Source of the DNA: Pseudomonadota bacterium | Lineage (GTDB): Bacteria > UBA10199 > 2-02-FULL-44-16 > JAAZCA01 | NCBI GenBank assembly: GCA_016927275.1 | Contig: JAFGMW010000022.1 | Location: 1 to 34,306, forward strand | Direction of reading: 5' to 3' | Length of the DNA stretch: 34,306 nucleotides | Shown: piece by piece, positions 25,264 through 34,244 of the stretch | Layout: the number at the start of each line of letters is the position of its first letter | How positions within the stretch are numbered: the stretch's first letter is position 1 | Notes under the pieces: generated by a model | What the model was told of the DNA's origin: nothing | What the model saw: the letters and a program-made list of their open reading frames with translations, nothing else | Databases searched by the model: none | Position numbers and translations under genes: made by a program

Positions 25264-25479
25264 TTAGCCGCGCCCGCGCGACGGCTCGATGGAGAGCCCC
25301 TCCTCGACTATCTCGACGAGATAGGGGATCTTGGCCACCATGCCGCGCACCGCCGGGGTGTCCTCGAGCACACGCTCGTCGCCGGTCCTTCTGAGCCCCA
25401 GGCCCAGCGCCGTCCCGCGGTGCTTCGGGATCCTGCCGCAAGCGCTCCTCACCAGTTTAACCCTGATTGCCTTGGTCAT
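25264..25479 (-). CDS. rpmD: 50S ribosomal protein L30
   Basis: The 71-residue product has the L30 pattern: [25 protein letters not shown] and the NTPAVRGM-like [15 protein letters not shown]. It is slightly longer than the usual 60 owing to a basic C-terminal tail. The ATG at 25479 has GAGGACAGGCG before it and lies inside the 3' end of rpsE (23-base overlap in another frame). Confidence 0.94.
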   Translation of the reverse strand: MTKAIRVKLVRSACGRIPKHRGTALGLGLRRTGDERVLEDTPAVRGMVAKIPYLVEIVEEGLSIEPSRGRG

Positions 25480-25963
25480 CGCCTGTCCTCATGAGCGCCT
25501 TCTGTTCGGGCGAGATCAGCTGCGAAAGCCCGTCCAAGGCCGCCTTGATGACGTTGTGCGGGTTGTTTGTCCCTATGCACTTCGTCAGGATGTTGCGGAT
25601 GCCCGCCGCCTCCACCACGGCGCGGACCGGGCCGCCCGCAATGACGCCAGTACCGGGGGAAGCCGGCTTCATGACGACCTTGCCGGCCCCGAACCTCCCG
25701 AACACCTCATGCGGTATGGTGTCGGATATCACGTTGACCTTAACCATCTCGCGCTTGGCCTGGTCGGTGCCCTTCTTTATGGCAGCGGGCACCTCCTTCG
25801 CCTTGCCGAGGCCCACGCCGACGCGGCCGTTTCCGTCGCCGACGACAACCAGCGCCGAGAAGCTGAAGCGTTTTCCGCCCTTGACCACCTTGGCGACGCG
25901 GCTGATGTGGACCACGCGCTCGATGAGCTCGGATTTAGTTCCCTGTTCGAAGTCTCTCCTCAT
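25457..25963 (-). CDS. rpsE: 30S ribosomal protein S5
   Basis: S5 helps control decoding accuracy at the mRNA entry side. The 168-residue sequence has the double-stranded RNA-binding-like N-domain ([19 protein letters not shown], then [18 protein letters not shown]) and the C-domain ([22 protein letters not shown] and [11 protein letters not shown]). The ATG at 25963 lies just after the rplR stop, with AAAGGATTG upstream. Confidence 0.96.
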   Translation of the reverse strand: MRRDFEQGTKSELIERVVHISRVAKVVKGGKRFSFSALVVVGDGNGRVGVGLGKAKEVPAAIKKGTDQAKREMVKVNVISDTIPHEVFGRFGAGKVVMKPASPGTGVIAGGPVRAVVEAAGIRNILTKCIGTNNPHNVIKAALDGLSQLISPEQKALMRTGDDQGNQG

Positions 25964-25964
25964 A

Positions 25965-26321
25965 TCAGAACTTCAATCCTTTCTGCCGCGCTGCGTCCGC
26001 CAGCTCCTTCACGCGGCCGTGAAAGATGCTTCCGTTCCGGTCGAAGACGACCTTCTCCACACCTTTGGCCTTCGCGCGCTCCGCGATCGCCTCGCCGACC
26101 AGCTTTGCGGCCGCGCGGTTGCCCGTCTTGCCGCCGCCTGCCAGACCCTTCTCGCAAGTCGAGGCCGCGCACAGCGTAGTGCCGGCGGTGTCGTCTATCA
26201 CCTGGGCGCCGATGTGCCTGAGGCTTCGAAAGACCGAAAGCCTCGGCCTGTCGGCGGTCCCGAAGACGTTCTTGCGGATGCGCCTCTTGCGGCGCTCGCG
26301 CCCTGTGAGTTTCATCGCCAT
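25965..26321 (-). CDS. rplR: 50S ribosomal protein L18
   Basis: L18 brings 5S rRNA to the large subunit with L5. The 118-residue sequence has [26 protein letters not shown]-type basic start and the [26 protein letters not shown] and YHGRV-like [13 protein letters not shown] end blocks. The start at 26321 is preceded by GGGAGGTTG and follows rplF by three bases. Confidence 0.96.
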   Translation of the reverse strand: MAMKLTGRERRKRRIRKNVFGTADRPRLSVFRSLRHIGAQVIDDTAGTTLCAASTCEKGLAGGGKTGNRAAAKLVGEAIAERAKAKGVEKVVFDRNGSIFHGRVKELADAARQKGLKF

Positions 26322-26324
26322 TTA

Positions 26325-26888
26325 TCAACCTCCCGTAGCACCCGCCGCGGCCTTGCCGACCTTGCGGCGCACGTATTCCCCTGCGTATTTGATCCCCTTG
26401 CCCTTGTACGGCTCGGGCGGCCTCATCCTGCGGATCTGCGCCGCCACCTCGCCGACCAGATGGCGGTCGGCGCCGGTGATCTTCACACGCGTCTGCTTGT
26501 CCACGTCGATCTTTATGCCGGCCGGGATTTCGAAATCGATTGGGTGGCTGTAGCCTAGGTTGAGCGCCAGCACCTTGCCCTTGACCTCGGCCTTGTAGCC
26601 GACGCCGATGATCTCCAGTTCCTTCGTGAAGCCGTCGGAGAGCCCCGTCATGATGTTCTGCACAAGCGCGCGCACGAGGCCCTGCTCCCTCCTGCCCTGA
26701 ACGCCGTCATCGCGCCTGGTCACCGTGACCGCCCCGTCCTTGAGCTCGACAGCGACCCCGGGGAAGCGATCCGGCTTGATGTCGAAGGAGAGCTCACCCT
26801 TCGGGCTCTTCGCGGTCAGAAGCGTTCCGCTCATGTTCGCAGTGACGCCCTTGGGGACGACCACCGGCCTTTTGCCTATGCGTGACAT
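26325..26888 (-). CDS. rplF: 50S ribosomal protein L6
   Basis: L6 lies near the factor-binding site and sarcin-ricin loop. The 187-residue product starts MSRIGKRPVVVPKGV and has the duplicated fold. The second half carries the signature PEPYKGKGIKYAGEYVRRK near the C-terminus. AAAGGGAG stands before the ATG. It lies between rpsH and rplR. Confidence 0.97.
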   Translation of the reverse strand: MSRIGKRPVVVPKGVTANMSGTLLTAKSPKGELSFDIKPDRFPGVAVELKDGAVTVTRRDDGVQGRREQGLVRALVQNIMTGLSDGFTKELEIIGVGYKAEVKGKVLALNLGYSHPIDFEIPAGIKIDVDKQTRVKITGADRHLVGEVAAQIRRMRPPEPYKGKGIKYAGEYVRRKVGKAAAGATGG

Positions 26889-26909
26889 TCTCTTTCTCCC
26901 TTTATCCTG

Positions 26910-27308
26910 TTACCAGGCTGTGCAGAGGACCTCTCCGCCGAGCCCCTGCCTCTTTGCGTCCACGTCCTTCATTACGCCCTTCGAGGTCGTGAGGATGGCG
27001 ACGCCCACCCCCTGCCTGTTGGGGCGTATATCCGACGCTCCGATGTAGCAGCGCCTGCCGAGCTTGCTCGTCCGCTCCAGGCTCCGGAAGACCGGCTCGC
27101 CGTCCGGCATATACTTGAGATCGATCACGATCGATTTCCTCGTGCCCTCGCCTGCGACGTCCACGGCCTTGAGGAACCCCTCGGAGGCCAGGACCCTTGC
27201 CAGCGCCTCCTTGATGCCGGAGTAGGGCACGGTGACCTTGTCATGCTTCGCGTGTACGGCGTTTCTTATGCGCGTCAGCATGTCGGATATCGGGTCGTTG
27301 ACAACCAT
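26910..27308 (-). CDS. rpsH: 30S ribosomal protein S8
   Basis: S8 binds the central domain of 16S rRNA; in E. coli it also represses the spc operon. The 132-residue sequence has DPISDMLTRIRNAVHAKHDKV at the N-terminus and the late signature LTTSKGVMKDVDAKRQGLGGEVLCTAW. GAGGTGAACAG precedes the ATG at 27308. It lies between rpsN and rplF. Confidence 0.97.
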   Translation of the reverse strand: MVVNDPISDMLTRIRNAVHAKHDKVTVPYSGIKEALARVLASEGFLKAVDVAGEGTRKSIVIDLKYMPDGEPVFRSLERTSKLGRRCYIGASDIRPNRQGVGVAILTTSKGVMKDVDAKRQGLGGEVLCTAW

Positions 27309-27353
27309 ATCTGTTCACCTCATTCTCTTTCGCCTCGCCAGCGAGGCCCTGGT

Positions 27354-27539
27354 TTACCAGCTCGACTTCACCACGCCGGGAAGATCGCCCCTGAGGGCCA
27401 TGTTCCTGAAGCAGATCCTGCACATGTCGAAGCGCCTCATGTACGCCCTGGGGCGCCCGCAGATCGGGCAGCGGTTATATGCGCGGACCTTGAAGGCCGG
27501 CTTGCGCTTCGACTTAACTACCAGCGATGTCTTTGCCAT
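27354..27539 (-). CDS. rpsN: 30S ribosomal protein S14, short zinc-binding form
   Basis: The 61-residue product has the zinc site CPICG and CRIC with intervening [11 protein letters not shown], the C+ type of S14 found in many non-proteobacterial and some deltaproteobacterial lineages. The end [10 protein letters not shown] is characteristic. The ATG at 27539 has AAGGGAGAG before it. It lies between rplE and rpsH. A longer in-frame-looking read-through upstream belongs to rplE in another frame. Confidence 0.96.
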   Translation of the reverse strand: MAKTSLVVKSKRKPAFKVRAYNRCPICGRPRAYMRRFDMCRICFRNMALRGDLPGVVKSSW

Positions 27540-27559
27540 ACTCTCTCCCTTGATGCGCC

Positions 27560-28216
27560 CTATTCGCTCCTGAAGGGCATGCCGAGAAGCGCCAGCAGCG
27601 CCTTGCCCTCCTCGTCGCTTTTGGCAGTGGTGACGAACGTGAGGTTCATGCCGTTCACCCTCTGCATCTTGTCCACGTTGATCTCCGGGAATATCGCCTG
27701 CTCGGTGATGCCCAGAGTGTAGTTGCCGCGGCCGTCGAACGAGCGCGGAGGAACGCCCTTGAAGTCGCGCACGCGCGGGAGCGCGATGTTCACGAGCCTG
27801 TTCATGAAATCGTACATGGTCTTGCCGCGCAGCGTGACCCTGGCGCCGATCGACTGCCCCTTGCGGAGCTTGAAGTTGGCGATCGACTTCTTGGCCTTGG
27901 TGATGCAGGCGCGCTGGCCGGTGATGAGGCCTATCTCCTCCGCCGCGCGCTCGAGCATTTTGATGTCCACCAGCGCCTCCTTCGTGGAGGTGTTCACCAC
28001 GATCTTGGCCAGGCGCGGCACCTGCATGACGTTCTTGAAGCCGAACTGCTTCATCAGCTCGGCTATGCACTCCCGCTTGTAGCGGAGCTCGAGCTCGGAC
28101 GGCACCTTCGGCTTCGCCTCGCGGCGCGGCTTCTCCTTCGCGGCGCCCTCTGCGCCCTCAGGCTTCGCGGCCTTGCCCTCGGCCTTTTTCTTCTTCTTCG
28201 CCTTGTCCTCTGACAC
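27560..28216 (-). CDS. rplE: 50S ribosomal protein L5 with charged N-terminal extension
   Basis: L5 holds 5S rRNA in the central protuberance. The core begins near residue 41 ([17 protein letters not shown]) and contains [12 protein letters not shown], the [13 protein letters not shown] block, [22 protein letters not shown] and GRGNYTLGI. The first 40 residues are Lys/Ala/Glu-rich and absent from typical L5, making 218 residues instead of about 180. The GTG start at 28216 is supported by AAGGAGG seven bases upstream, so the extension looks genuine. Confidence 0.96.
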   Translation of the reverse strand: MSEDKAKKKKKAEGKAAKPEGAEGAAKEKPRREAKPKVPSELELRYKRECIAELMKQFGFKNVMQVPRLAKIVVNTSTKEALVDIKMLERAAEEIGLITGQRACITKAKKSIANFKLRKGQSIGARVTLRGKTMYDFMNRLVNIALPRVRDFKGVPPRSFDGRGNYTLGITEQAIFPEINVDKMQRVNGMNLTFVTTAKSDEEGKALLALLGMPFRSE

Positions 28217-28244
28217 TTTCTTCCTCCTTGAGCGCCTTTGGGCC

Positions 28245-28565
28245 TCACGCCTTCGCCGCGGCGATCACCTCGCCGGAGCGCTTAGAGATGCGGAACTTCT
28301 CGCCCTTGACCGTTTTGTAACCGACCCTGGACGCGCGTCCCGCCTTCTCGTCGTAATACATGACGTTGGAGACCGCCAGCGGCGCCTCCTTCTCGACTAT
28401 GCCGCCCTGCTTGTGCGACTGCGTCGGCTTCTGGTGCCTCTTGACCATGTTGAGGTGCTCGACCCACACTAGGCTCTTCCTCGGGTCAAGGCGCATCACC
28501 CTGCCGGTCTTCCCCTTCTCGCGCCCCGTCGTCACCTTCACCATGTCGCCCTTGCGTATCTTCAT
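28245..28565 (-). CDS. rplX: 50S ribosomal protein L24
   Basis: L24 is an early assembly protein near the tunnel exit. The 106-residue product starts [19 protein letters not shown] (KOW motif), with [23 protein letters not shown] and [12 protein letters not shown] following. The ATG shares one base with the rplN stop (TGATG), so translation is coupled. GGAGGTGC lies just upstream inside rplN. The longer open frame upstream overlaps rplN and was rejected. Confidence 0.96.
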   Translation of the reverse strand: MKIRKGDMVKVTTGREKGKTGRVMRLDPRKSLVWVEHLNMVKRHQKPTQSHKQGGIVEKEAPLAVSNVMYYDEKAGRASRVGYKTVKGEKFRISKRSGEVIAAAKA

Positions 28566-28933
28566 CAGAGCACCTCCGGTGCCAGCGATATGATCTTCAC
28601 GAACTTGCGGGCGCGGAGCTCCCTTGCCACCGGCCCGAATATGCGGGTTCCGATCGGCTCGCCCTGCTCGCTGATGAGGACCGCGGAGTTCTCGTCGAAC
28701 TTGATCGTCGATCCGTCTGTGCGCTTTATCTCCTTCTTCGTGCGCACGATCACCGCCCTCTTGACGTCGCCCTTCTTCACCTTGGCCCTGGGCATCGCCT
28801 CCCTGATCGAAACGACGATTATGTCGCCCACGCCGGCGTAGCGCCGCCTGGAGCCGCCGAGCACCTTGATGCACCGAAGCAGCTTCGCGCCGGAGTTGTC
28901 CGCAACCTGCAGCTCTGTCATCTGCTGAATCAT
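28565..28933 (-). CDS. rplN: 50S ribosomal protein L14
   Basis: L14 contacts 16S rRNA at an intersubunit bridge. The 122-residue sequence [17 protein letters not shown] with [32 protein letters not shown], and FGPVARELR is a full-length match to family length. GGAGAGCC precedes the ATG. It lies between rpsQ and rplX. Confidence 0.98.
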   Translation of the reverse strand: MIQQMTELQVADNSGAKLLRCIKVLGGSRRRYAGVGDIIVVSIREAMPRAKVKKGDVKRAVIVRTKKEIKRTDGSTIKFDENSAVLISEQGEPIGTRIFGPVARELRARKFVKIISLAPEVL

Positions 28934-28975
28934 ATGGCTCTCCTGCCGGGGGGCGCCTTCATGGCGCCCTCCCCA

Positions 28976-29242
28976 TCACTCGACCTCTGAGGCCTTCTCG
29001 AGTATCTCGACCACCCTCCAGCGCTTGCGCCTGGACAGGGGACGGCACTCCCGTATGGCTACCACGTCGCCCTTCTTGCACTCGTTGCCCTCGTCGTGCG
29101 CCATGTACTTCTTGCGGCGCCTCAGGTATTTGCCGAAGTCCGGGTCCTTGACCGTCCGCTCCACCCGGACCGTCACGCTCTTGTCCATGGCTGTGCTCAT
29201 CACAACCCCGGTCCTAGTCTTGCGCGATTGGATACCAGTCAT
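28976..29242 (-). CDS. rpsQ: 30S ribosomal protein S17
   Basis: S17 is an OB-fold protein binding the 5' domain of 16S rRNA. The 88-residue sequence has SRKTRTGVVMSTAMDKSVTV-like SRKTRTGVVMSTAMDKS, KYLRRRKKYMAHDE, and the signature GDVVAIRECRPLSRRKRWRVVEI. AAAGGAGG stands before the start, at the 3' end of rpmC. Confidence 0.97.
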   Translation of the reverse strand: MTGIQSRKTRTGVVMSTAMDKSVTVRVERTVKDPDFGKYLRRRKKYMAHDEGNECKKGDVVAIRECRPLSRRKRWRVVEILEKASEVE

Positions 29243-29245
29243 GGC

Positions 29246-29458
29246 TTACGCGCCTCCTTTCGTGCGGGCCTCGATGTCGCGCTCGCGCATTACCGTATGC
29301 ACGCGCGCGAGGTCGCGTCTCGCCTTCTTGATATTGGCGGTCTCCTTGAGCTGACCCGCGCCCTTGCGGAAGCGAAGCCTGAAAACCTCGTCCCGGAGCC
29401 TCTCGACTTCCTTCACCAGGTCCGCGTTGGACCTGTCACGCACCTCACTTGGATTCAC
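29246..29458 (-). CDS. rpmC: 50S ribosomal protein L29
   Basis: L29 is a helical protein at the tunnel exit, where trigger factor and SRP dock with L23. The 70 residues start [19 protein letters not shown], have [15 protein letters not shown] and end with the second helix [19 protein letters not shown]. The ATG at 29458 lies 14 bases inside the rplP 3' end in another frame, so the two are coupled. Confidence 0.95.
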   Translation of the reverse strand: MNPSEVRDRSNADLVKEVERLRDEVFRLRFRKGAGQLKETANIKKARRDLARVHTVMRERDIEARTKGGA

Positions 29459-29870
29459 GATAGACCTCCCGCTCCACGATCTTAGTCTTCAGCGGCAGCT
29501 TGTGCGACGCGAGCCTGAGCGACTCGCGGGCTATGTCCGCGGTCACCCCCTTTATCTCGTAGAGCATCCTGCCGCGCTTGACCGGGACGACCCACTCCTC
29601 CGGGGAGCCCTTCCCCTTTCCCATCCTGGTCTCAGCCGGCTTCTTGGTTATCGGCTTGTCCGGGAAGATCCTGACCCAGAGCTTGCCGCCGCGCTTGGTG
29701 GCGCGGCTCATGGCCATGCGGGCCGCCTCGATCTGTCTCGAGGTGACCCACCCGTGGGTCAGGGACTGGAGCCCGTAATCGCCGAAGGAGAGGTTGCAGC
29801 CCCTCCACGCGACGCCGCGCAGCCTGCCCTTCTGCTGCTTCCTGTATTTCGTCTTCTGTGGCTGTAGCAT
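29445..29870 (-). CDS. rplP: 50S ribosomal protein L16
   Basis: L16 organises the peptidyl-transferase region and A-site tRNA binding. The 141-residue sequence starts [16 protein letters not shown] and has [49 protein letters not shown] at the conserved places. GGGAGCG precedes the ATG. It lies 15 bases after rpsC. Confidence 0.97.
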   Translation of the reverse strand: MLQPQKTKYRKQQKGRLRGVAWRGCNLSFGDYGLQSLTHGWVTSRQIEAARMAMSRATKRGGKLWVRIFPDKPITKKPAETRMGKGKGSPEEWVVPVKRGRMLYEIKGVTADIARESLRLASHKLPLKTKIVEREVYRESK

Positions 29871-29885
29871 CTTCTGTCGCTCCCT

Positions 29886-30557
29886 TTACCTGGGCTGCCC
29901 CGGCAGCAGGGACTCCCTCTTCTCAGGCAATATCTCGCCCTTGTAGACCCACGCCTTCACGCCGATGATGCCGTATGTGGTCCTGGCCTCGGCGAACCCG
30001 TACTCCACGTCGGCCCTGAGCGTGTGCAGCGGCACCCTGCCCTCGCGGTACCACTCGCACCTGGCGATCTCGGCGCCGCCGAGCCTCCCGGCGCACTGGA
30101 CCTTGATCCCCTCTGCCCCAAGCTTCAGCGCGGAGGTGACCGCCTTCTTCATGGCGCGGCGGAACGCTATGCGCCTGATCAGCTGCTGCGCTACGTTCTC
30201 CGCCACCAGCTGCGCGTCGATCTCCGCCTTGCGGACCTCGCGGATGTTTATCTGCACGTCGTCGGCGGCCGCCACCCTCTTCTGGATGTCCATCCTCAGC
30301 GCGTCGATGCCGGCGCCCTTCTTGCCGATCACGAGGCCTGGCCTGGAGGTGAATATGTTGATCGTCACCTTGCCGGCGGCGCGGTCGATATCCACGTGGG
30401 AGACGCCGGTGTGCTCGAGCCTCTTCTTGATCTCCCGGCGGATGAACAGGTCCTCGTGGACCTGCCTGCGGTAGCCGTCCTTCTGGGCGTACCACTTGGA
30501 GTTCCAGGTCTTGCTGACACCCAGCCTGAATCCTATAGGATGCGTCTTCTGTCCCAT
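29886..30557 (-). CDS. rpsC: 30S ribosomal protein S3
   Basis: S3 lines the mRNA entry tunnel. The 223-residue sequence starts [14 protein letters not shown], has the KH-domain GxxG in [13 protein letters not shown] and the C-terminal domain [26 protein letters not shown], with [15 protein letters not shown] near the end. GAGGAGAG stands before the ATG. It is preceded by a gap holding a heptamer array. Confidence 0.97.
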   Translation of the reverse strand: MGQKTHPIGFRLGVSKTWNSKWYAQKDGYRRQVHEDLFIRREIKKRLEHTGVSHVDIDRAAGKVTINIFTSRPGLVIGKKGAGIDALRMDIQKRVAAADDVQINIREVRKAEIDAQLVAENVAQQLIRRIAFRRAMKKAVTSALKLGAEGIKVQCAGRLGGAEIARCEWYREGRVPLHTLRADVEYGFAEARTTYGIIGVKAWVYKGEILPEKRESLLPGQPR

Positions 30558-30573
30558 TTTCTCTCCTCACAAA

Positions 30574-30596
30574 CCGGGACCCGGAACCCGGGACCC
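30574..30596. repeat. Heptamer array, GGRACCC type, between rplV and rpsC
   Basis: GGGACCC, GGAACCC and GGGACCC lie head to tail from 30576, followed by an A-run. The period is seven, as in the other operon gaps, but the word is different. Confidence 0.65.
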
Positions 30597-30612
30597 AAAA
30601 AAGAACATCCGG

Positions 30613-30945
30613 TCATCTCTGATCAAGCGTTATGCTGACTTTGCTGCTCCTCTTGAGCACCGGGCTGGCGCTGCCCCTGGCCCTGGGCATCCAGCGCTTC
30701 ATCGTGGGGCCCTTGTCAACGAGCAGCTCCTTCACGTAGAGCCTGTCCAGGTCCATCCCGCCCTTCTGGTCCGCATTCGAGACCGCGGACTTGATGAGCT
30801 TCAGCAGCGGGCGCGCCGGGCTTCGGCGGCAGAAGGTGAGGTAGTCGATCGCCTCCTGCACCCCCTTGCCCCTTATCTGGCTCGCCACCACCTGAACCTT
30901 GCGGGTGGTCATGCGGATGTTCTTTATCCTCGCTTGAGCCGGCAT
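30613..30945 (-). CDS. rplV: 50S ribosomal protein L22
   Basis: L22 lines the exit tunnel with its long hairpin loop. The 110-residue product has NIRMTTRKVQVVASQIRGK and the late block DRLYVKELLVDKGPTMKRWMPRARGSA with the tunnel hairpin. Two ATG codons are in tandem at 30948 and 30945; the second is preferred because GGAGG is six bases before it and only three before the first. Either way the start overlaps the rpsS stop. Confidence 0.95.
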   Translation of the reverse strand: MPAQARIKNIRMTTRKVQVVASQIRGKGVQEAIDYLTFCRRSPARPLLKLIKSAVSNADQKGGMDLDRLYVKELLVDKGPTMKRWMPRARGSASPVLKRSSKVSITLDQR

Positions 30946-31244
30946 CATGCACCTCCGGTCGGGGTCGCCGCCACCTGGGTCTTCCTCTCTCCCGAGTGGA
31001 CGCGGAATGTCCGCGTGGCCGCGAACTCGCCGAGCTTGTGGCCCACCATGTTCTCGGTGACGAAGACCGGTATGAACTTGCGCCCGTTGTGGACCGCGAT
31101 CGTGAGCCCGACCATGTCGGGTATCACGGTCGAGCGCCTGGACCAGGTCTTGATGAGCTGCCTGTCCCTGGTCTCCTGCGCAGCCTTCACCTTCTTGAGA
31201 AGGTGATCGTCTATGAACGGGCCTTTTTTGAGCGAACGAGCCAT
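30945..31244 (-). CDS. rpsS: 30S ribosomal protein S19
   Basis: S19 binds the head of 16S rRNA with S13. The 99-residue sequence starts [19 protein letters not shown], contains [25 protein letters not shown] and GHKLGEFA-x-TR-x-FRVHS. The ATG has GAGAGGATCAGG before it. It lies between rplB and rplV. Confidence 0.98.
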   Translation of the reverse strand: MARSLKKGPFIDDHLLKKVKAAQETRDRQLIKTWSRRSTVIPDMVGLTIAVHNGRKFIPVFVTENMVGHKLGEFAATRTFRVHSGERKTQVAATPTGGA

Positions 31245-31268
31245 ATCCTGATCCTCTCCAAAATTGGT

Positions 31269-32096
31269 TTACTTCGCCCTTCTGTCGCTGACTATGAAAT
31301 GCTGCGTGCGATCGTTGCACCTCGTCTTCGCGCCCTTGGTCGGCCTGCCCCACGGAGTGACCGGATGGCGGCCGCCCTTGGTGCGCCCCTCGCCTCCGCC
31401 GTGCGGATGGTCGATGGGGTTCATCGCCGTTCCCCTCACGTGCGGCCTCCAGCCCATGTGGCGAACGCGCCCCGCCTTGCCCAACTCGACGTTCTCGTGG
31501 TCGACGTTGCCTACCTGGCCGATCGTGGCCCAGCAGTTCACGTGCACTATCCTCACCTCGCCCGACGGCAGCTTGACCTGCGCGTGGTTGCCGTCGCGGG
31601 CCATGAGCTGCGCCACCGCCCCTGCGCTGCGGACGATCTTGCCGCCCTCCCCGGGCCTCAGCTCGATGTTGTGGATCGAGGTGCCCAGCGGGATGTTCGA
31701 CAGCGGAAGCGAGTTGCCCGGCTGGATCTCGGCGCCGGCCGAGGCCATGAGCGAGTCGCCGATCTTGAGGCCCACCGGGGCGAGTATGTAACGCTTCTCG
31801 CCGTCGGCGTAGGCGACCAGGGCGATGCGGGCCGAGCGGTTCGGATCGTACTCCAGCGCCTTGACGGAAGCGGGGATGTCCCTCTTGTCGCGCCTGAAGT
31901 CGATGATCCTGTACTTCAGCTTCGCGCCGCCGCCCCTGTGCCGCATGGTGATCCTGCCGTTGCAGTTGCGCCCCGCGTGCTTGCTGAGCGCTTCGGTCAG
32001 GCGACGCTCCGGCCTCTTGGACGAGAGCTCCGAAAAATCGTAGGAGCTCATCCCTCTGCGCCCAGGCGTTGTCGGTGCGTAATTCTTGAGTACCAT
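31269..32096 (-). CDS. rplB: 50S ribosomal protein L2
   Basis: L2 supports peptidyl-transferase activity and subunit joining. The 275-residue sequence has the RNA-binding core ([20 protein letters not shown]-like [36 protein letters not shown]) and the strictly conserved C-terminal part ([33 protein letters not shown]), including the His implicated in catalysis in other species. AGAGGACAGCC precedes the ATG at 32096. Confidence 0.98.
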   Translation of the reverse strand: MVLKNYAPTTPGRRGMSSYDFSELSSKRPERRLTEALSKHAGRNCNGRITMRHRGGGAKLKYRIIDFRRDKRDIPASVKALEYDPNRSARIALVAYADGEKRYILAPVGLKIGDSLMASAGAEIQPGNSLPLSNIPLGTSIHNIELRPGEGGKIVRSAGAVAQLMARDGNHAQVKLPSGEVRIVHVNCWATIGQVGNVDHENVELGKAGRVRHMGWRPHVRGTAMNPIDHPHGGGEGRTKGGRHPVTPWGRPTKGAKTRCNDRTQHFIVSDRRAK

Positions 32097-32154
32097 GGCT
32101 GTCCTCTTCTATATGACTGCCTTACAGTCGTTTGATTTGGCTTGCCGCCTGATA

Positions 32155-32439
32155 TCACGCGCCTTCCATGAACTCTATGCGGTCGCCCTCCTTGAGCCTC
32201 ACGATCGCCTTCTTCCACGGCGAGAGCTTCCCCATGTTCTTGCCCACGCGCTTGTACTTCGCCGGCATGGAGATCGTGCGCACCTCCTCCACCGTCACCT
32301 TGAAGACGCCCTCGACGGCCCTGCGGATGTCCGCCTTGGTAGCCTTGAGGCTCACGTCGAAGGTGTACTTGTTGTCCTCCTGGGCCATGGTGCTCTTCTC
32401 GGTGACCAGCGGCCTCTTTATGACCTCGAACATGTTCAT
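32155..32439 (-). CDS. rplW: 50S ribosomal protein L23
   Basis: L23 is the docking site at the tunnel exit for trigger factor, SRP and the translocon. The 94-residue sequence has FEVIKRPLVTEKSTM, KYTFDVSLKATKADIRRAVE and FKVTVEEVRT. Its ATG overlaps the rplD stop by four bases (ATGA). A 58-base gap with a small GACTG/CAGTC hairpin separates it from rplB. Confidence 0.96.
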   Translation of the reverse strand: MNMFEVIKRPLVTEKSTMAQEDNKYTFDVSLKATKADIRRAVEGVFKVTVEEVRTISMPAKYKRVGKNMGKLSPWKKAIVRLKEGDRIEFMEGA

Positions 32440-33056
32440 GGCTTGAGCACCTCCTCGACCTTCTCGAGCGCCGGCCTCGTGATGAGCGCGTGCTCGTGGC
32501 GCATGAGGTCGTATACGTTCAACCCCTCGCAGCGGATCATTCGGACGCCGCTTATGTTGCGCAGCGACTTGCGCAGCGCCTCGTCATCCCCGGCGACGAC
32601 CACTACGCAGCTCGCAACGCCCAGCTTCTTCAGCGCATCGGCCATCGCCCTGGTCTTTATGCTGCTCACCTTCAGGTCTTCGACTATGAGCAGCCTGCCC
32701 TCCGCCTTCTTGAGGGAGAGCGCATGCCGGAGCGCAGCGCGGCGCGCCGCGGCCGGGAGCCTGTAGCTGTAATCCCTGGGCCTGGGGCCGAACGCCTTGC
32801 CGCCGCCCACGAATATATTGGCCTTGGCGTCGCAGTGGCGGGCCCTTCCAGTGCCCTTCTGGCGATACATCTTGGCGGTCGTCCCGCTGACCTCGCCCCT
32901 GTTCTTGCACCAGGCCGTGCCGCTGCGGCGGCCGGCGAGCTGCATCCTCACAGTCTCGTAGATCAGCGGCGTCTTCGGCTTGAGGCCGAAGATCGCGTCG
33001 TCGAGATCGACTTCGCCAACCTTCGCGTTCTCCATGTTCAGGACCGGCTCCTTCAC
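32436..33056 (-). CDS. rplD: 50S ribosomal protein L4
   Basis: L4 reaches the exit tunnel with its long loop; in E. coli it also represses the S10 operon. The 206-residue sequence has the loop region [32 protein letters not shown]-type blocks ([39 protein letters not shown]). The start is GTG at 33056, with AAAGGAG seven bases before. An ATG seven codons in would remove part of the conserved start and has no good binding site. Confidence 0.95.
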   Translation of the reverse strand: MKEPVLNMENAKVGEVDLDDAIFGLKPKTPLIYETVRMQLAGRRSGTAWCKNRGEVSGTTAKMYRQKGTGRARHCDAKANIFVGGGKAFGPRPRDYSYRLPAAARRAALRHALSLKKAEGRLLIVEDLKVSSIKTRAMADALKKLGVASCVVVVAGDDEALRKSLRNISGVRMIRCEGLNVYDLMRHEHALITRPALEKVEEVLKP

Positions 33057-33095
33057 GGTTTCGCTCCTTTGCGCCCTGCTGCTGTGCGCTCCGCG

Positions 33096-33836
33096 TTACT
33101 TGTTCTCCGCCGCATCGGCCTCGCCCGCCTGCTCCGGCGCAGCCGCATTGTCCTCCGTCATCGCCGCCGGTGAAGCGGCAGCGCCCCTCTTCAGCTCCTG
33201 CCTCGTCTCGAAGGAGCGGTCCTTCGGCACCACCAGCAGCATCCCGCCCCTCGAGCCGGGCACCGAACCGCGCACGAGGATGACGTTGTCGTCCGGCCTC
33301 ACCGCCACGACCTCGAGGCCGTCGATGGTTATGCGCTCGCAGCCCATGTGCCCCGGCATCTTCATGTTCTTGGGGACGCGTCCCGGCCAGGTCCTCATGC
33401 CTATGGACCCGGGCCTGCGATGGAAATCCGATCCGTGCGAGGCAGGGCCGCCGTGCTTGCCGTGGCGCTTCATGACGCCCTGGAAGCCGCGACCCTTGCT
33501 GATACCCGTCACGCTGACCACGTCGCCCGGCTTGAATCCTGCCGCGATGAGCTCGTCGCCGACCTCGAAACCCGAGGCCCCGCCGGTGCGGAACTCCCGC
33601 ACGTGGGAGAAGAGAGGGAGGCCCTTCTTCTCGAAGTGGCCCTTCTCGGCCCTGGACATCCGCTTGCCCCTGGAGCGGCCGAAACCGAGCTGCAGCGCCG
33701 AGTAGCCCTCCTTTTCGGGGAGCTTCCTCTGCACAACCGTGCACGGGCCGACCTCGATGGCCGTGACCGGCACGTTCTCTCCGCCGTCGGCGAACATCTG
33801 CGTCATCCCGACTTTTTTTCCTATCAGACCCAGCAT
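33096..33836 (-). CDS. rplC: 50S ribosomal protein L3 with acidic C-terminal tail
   Basis: L3 reaches the peptidyl-transferase centre. The 246-residue sequence starts [15 protein letters not shown] and contains [53 protein letters not shown] and [15 protein letters not shown]. The last 35 or so residues are Ala/Glu-rich ([16 protein letters not shown]), so the protein is longer than the usual 205-215. It lies between rpsJ and rplD. Confidence 0.97.
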   Translation of the reverse strand: MLGLIGKKVGMTQMFADGGENVPVTAIEVGPCTVVQRKLPEKEGYSALQLGFGRSRGKRMSRAEKGHFEKKGLPLFSHVREFRTGGASGFEVGDELIAAGFKPGDVVSVTGISKGRGFQGVMKRHGKHGGPASHGSDFHRRPGSIGMRTWPGRVPKNMKMPGHMGCERITIDGLEVVAVRPDDNVILVRGSVPGSRGGMLLVVPKDRSFETRQELKRGAAASPAAMTEDNAAAPEQAGEADAAENK

Positions 33837-33883
33837 AGAAGCCTCATTCTATCTGGCGCCGTCGGCGCCGGCCCTCTGCGGCC

Positions 33884-34210
33884 TCATATCATCTTTATCT
33901 CGACGTCGACGCCGGCCGAGAGCTCGAGCTTCATGAGCGCGTCGACCGTCTGCTGCGTCGGCTCCAGTATGTCCACCAGCCTCTTGTGCGTGCGGATTTC
34001 AAACTGCTCCTGGGAGCGCTTGTCCACATGCGGGCTGCGCAACACCGTGTACTTCTCGATCTTGGTCGGAAGCGGTATGGGGCCCGCGAGCCTTGCGCCC
34101 GTGCGGTTGACCGTGTTCACTATCTCTGATGTGGACTGGTCAAGCAGCTTATGATCGTAGGCCTTGAGCCTGATCCTTATCTTCTGCCCCTTCTCCGCTG
34201 GTGTAGACAT
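33884..34210 (-). CDS. rpsJ: 30S ribosomal protein S10
   Basis: S10 sits in the small-subunit head and is also the NusE antitermination factor. The 108-residue sequence has [40 protein letters not shown] and [16 protein letters not shown]. The ATG at 34210 has AAAGGAGAGAACGC before it; the open frame further upstream runs through the tuf end and was rejected. It opens the S10 block. Confidence 0.98.
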   Translation of the reverse strand: MSTPAEKGQKIRIRLKAYDHKLLDQSTSEIVNTVNRTGARLAGPIPLPTKIEKYTVLRSPHVDKRSQEQFEIRTHKRLVDILEPTQQTVDALMKLELSAGVDVEIKMI

Positions 34211-34221
34211 GCGTTCTCTCC

Positions 34222-34242
34222 TTTGAGCTTTCAGCTTTGAGC
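34222..34242. repeat. Heptamer array, TTTGAGC type, between tuf and rpsJ
   Basis: TTTGAGC, TTTCAGC and TTTGAGC lie head to tail in the 34-base gap after the tuf stop. On the coding strand the units read GCTCAAA and GCTGAAA, and the last merges with the AAAGGAG of rpsJ. Confidence 0.75.
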
Positions 34243-34244
34243 TG

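Noticed and set aside
28245-28874. Longer version of rplX and similar upstream extensions of infA, rpsD, rpsN and rplV
   Set aside because: They only read back through the preceding ribosomal gene in another frame; family-length starts with good binding sites exist for each.
33057-33095. Possible further heptamer pattern between rplC and rplD
   Set aside because: GCRNAGC-like words are visible, but the period is not kept for more than two units.
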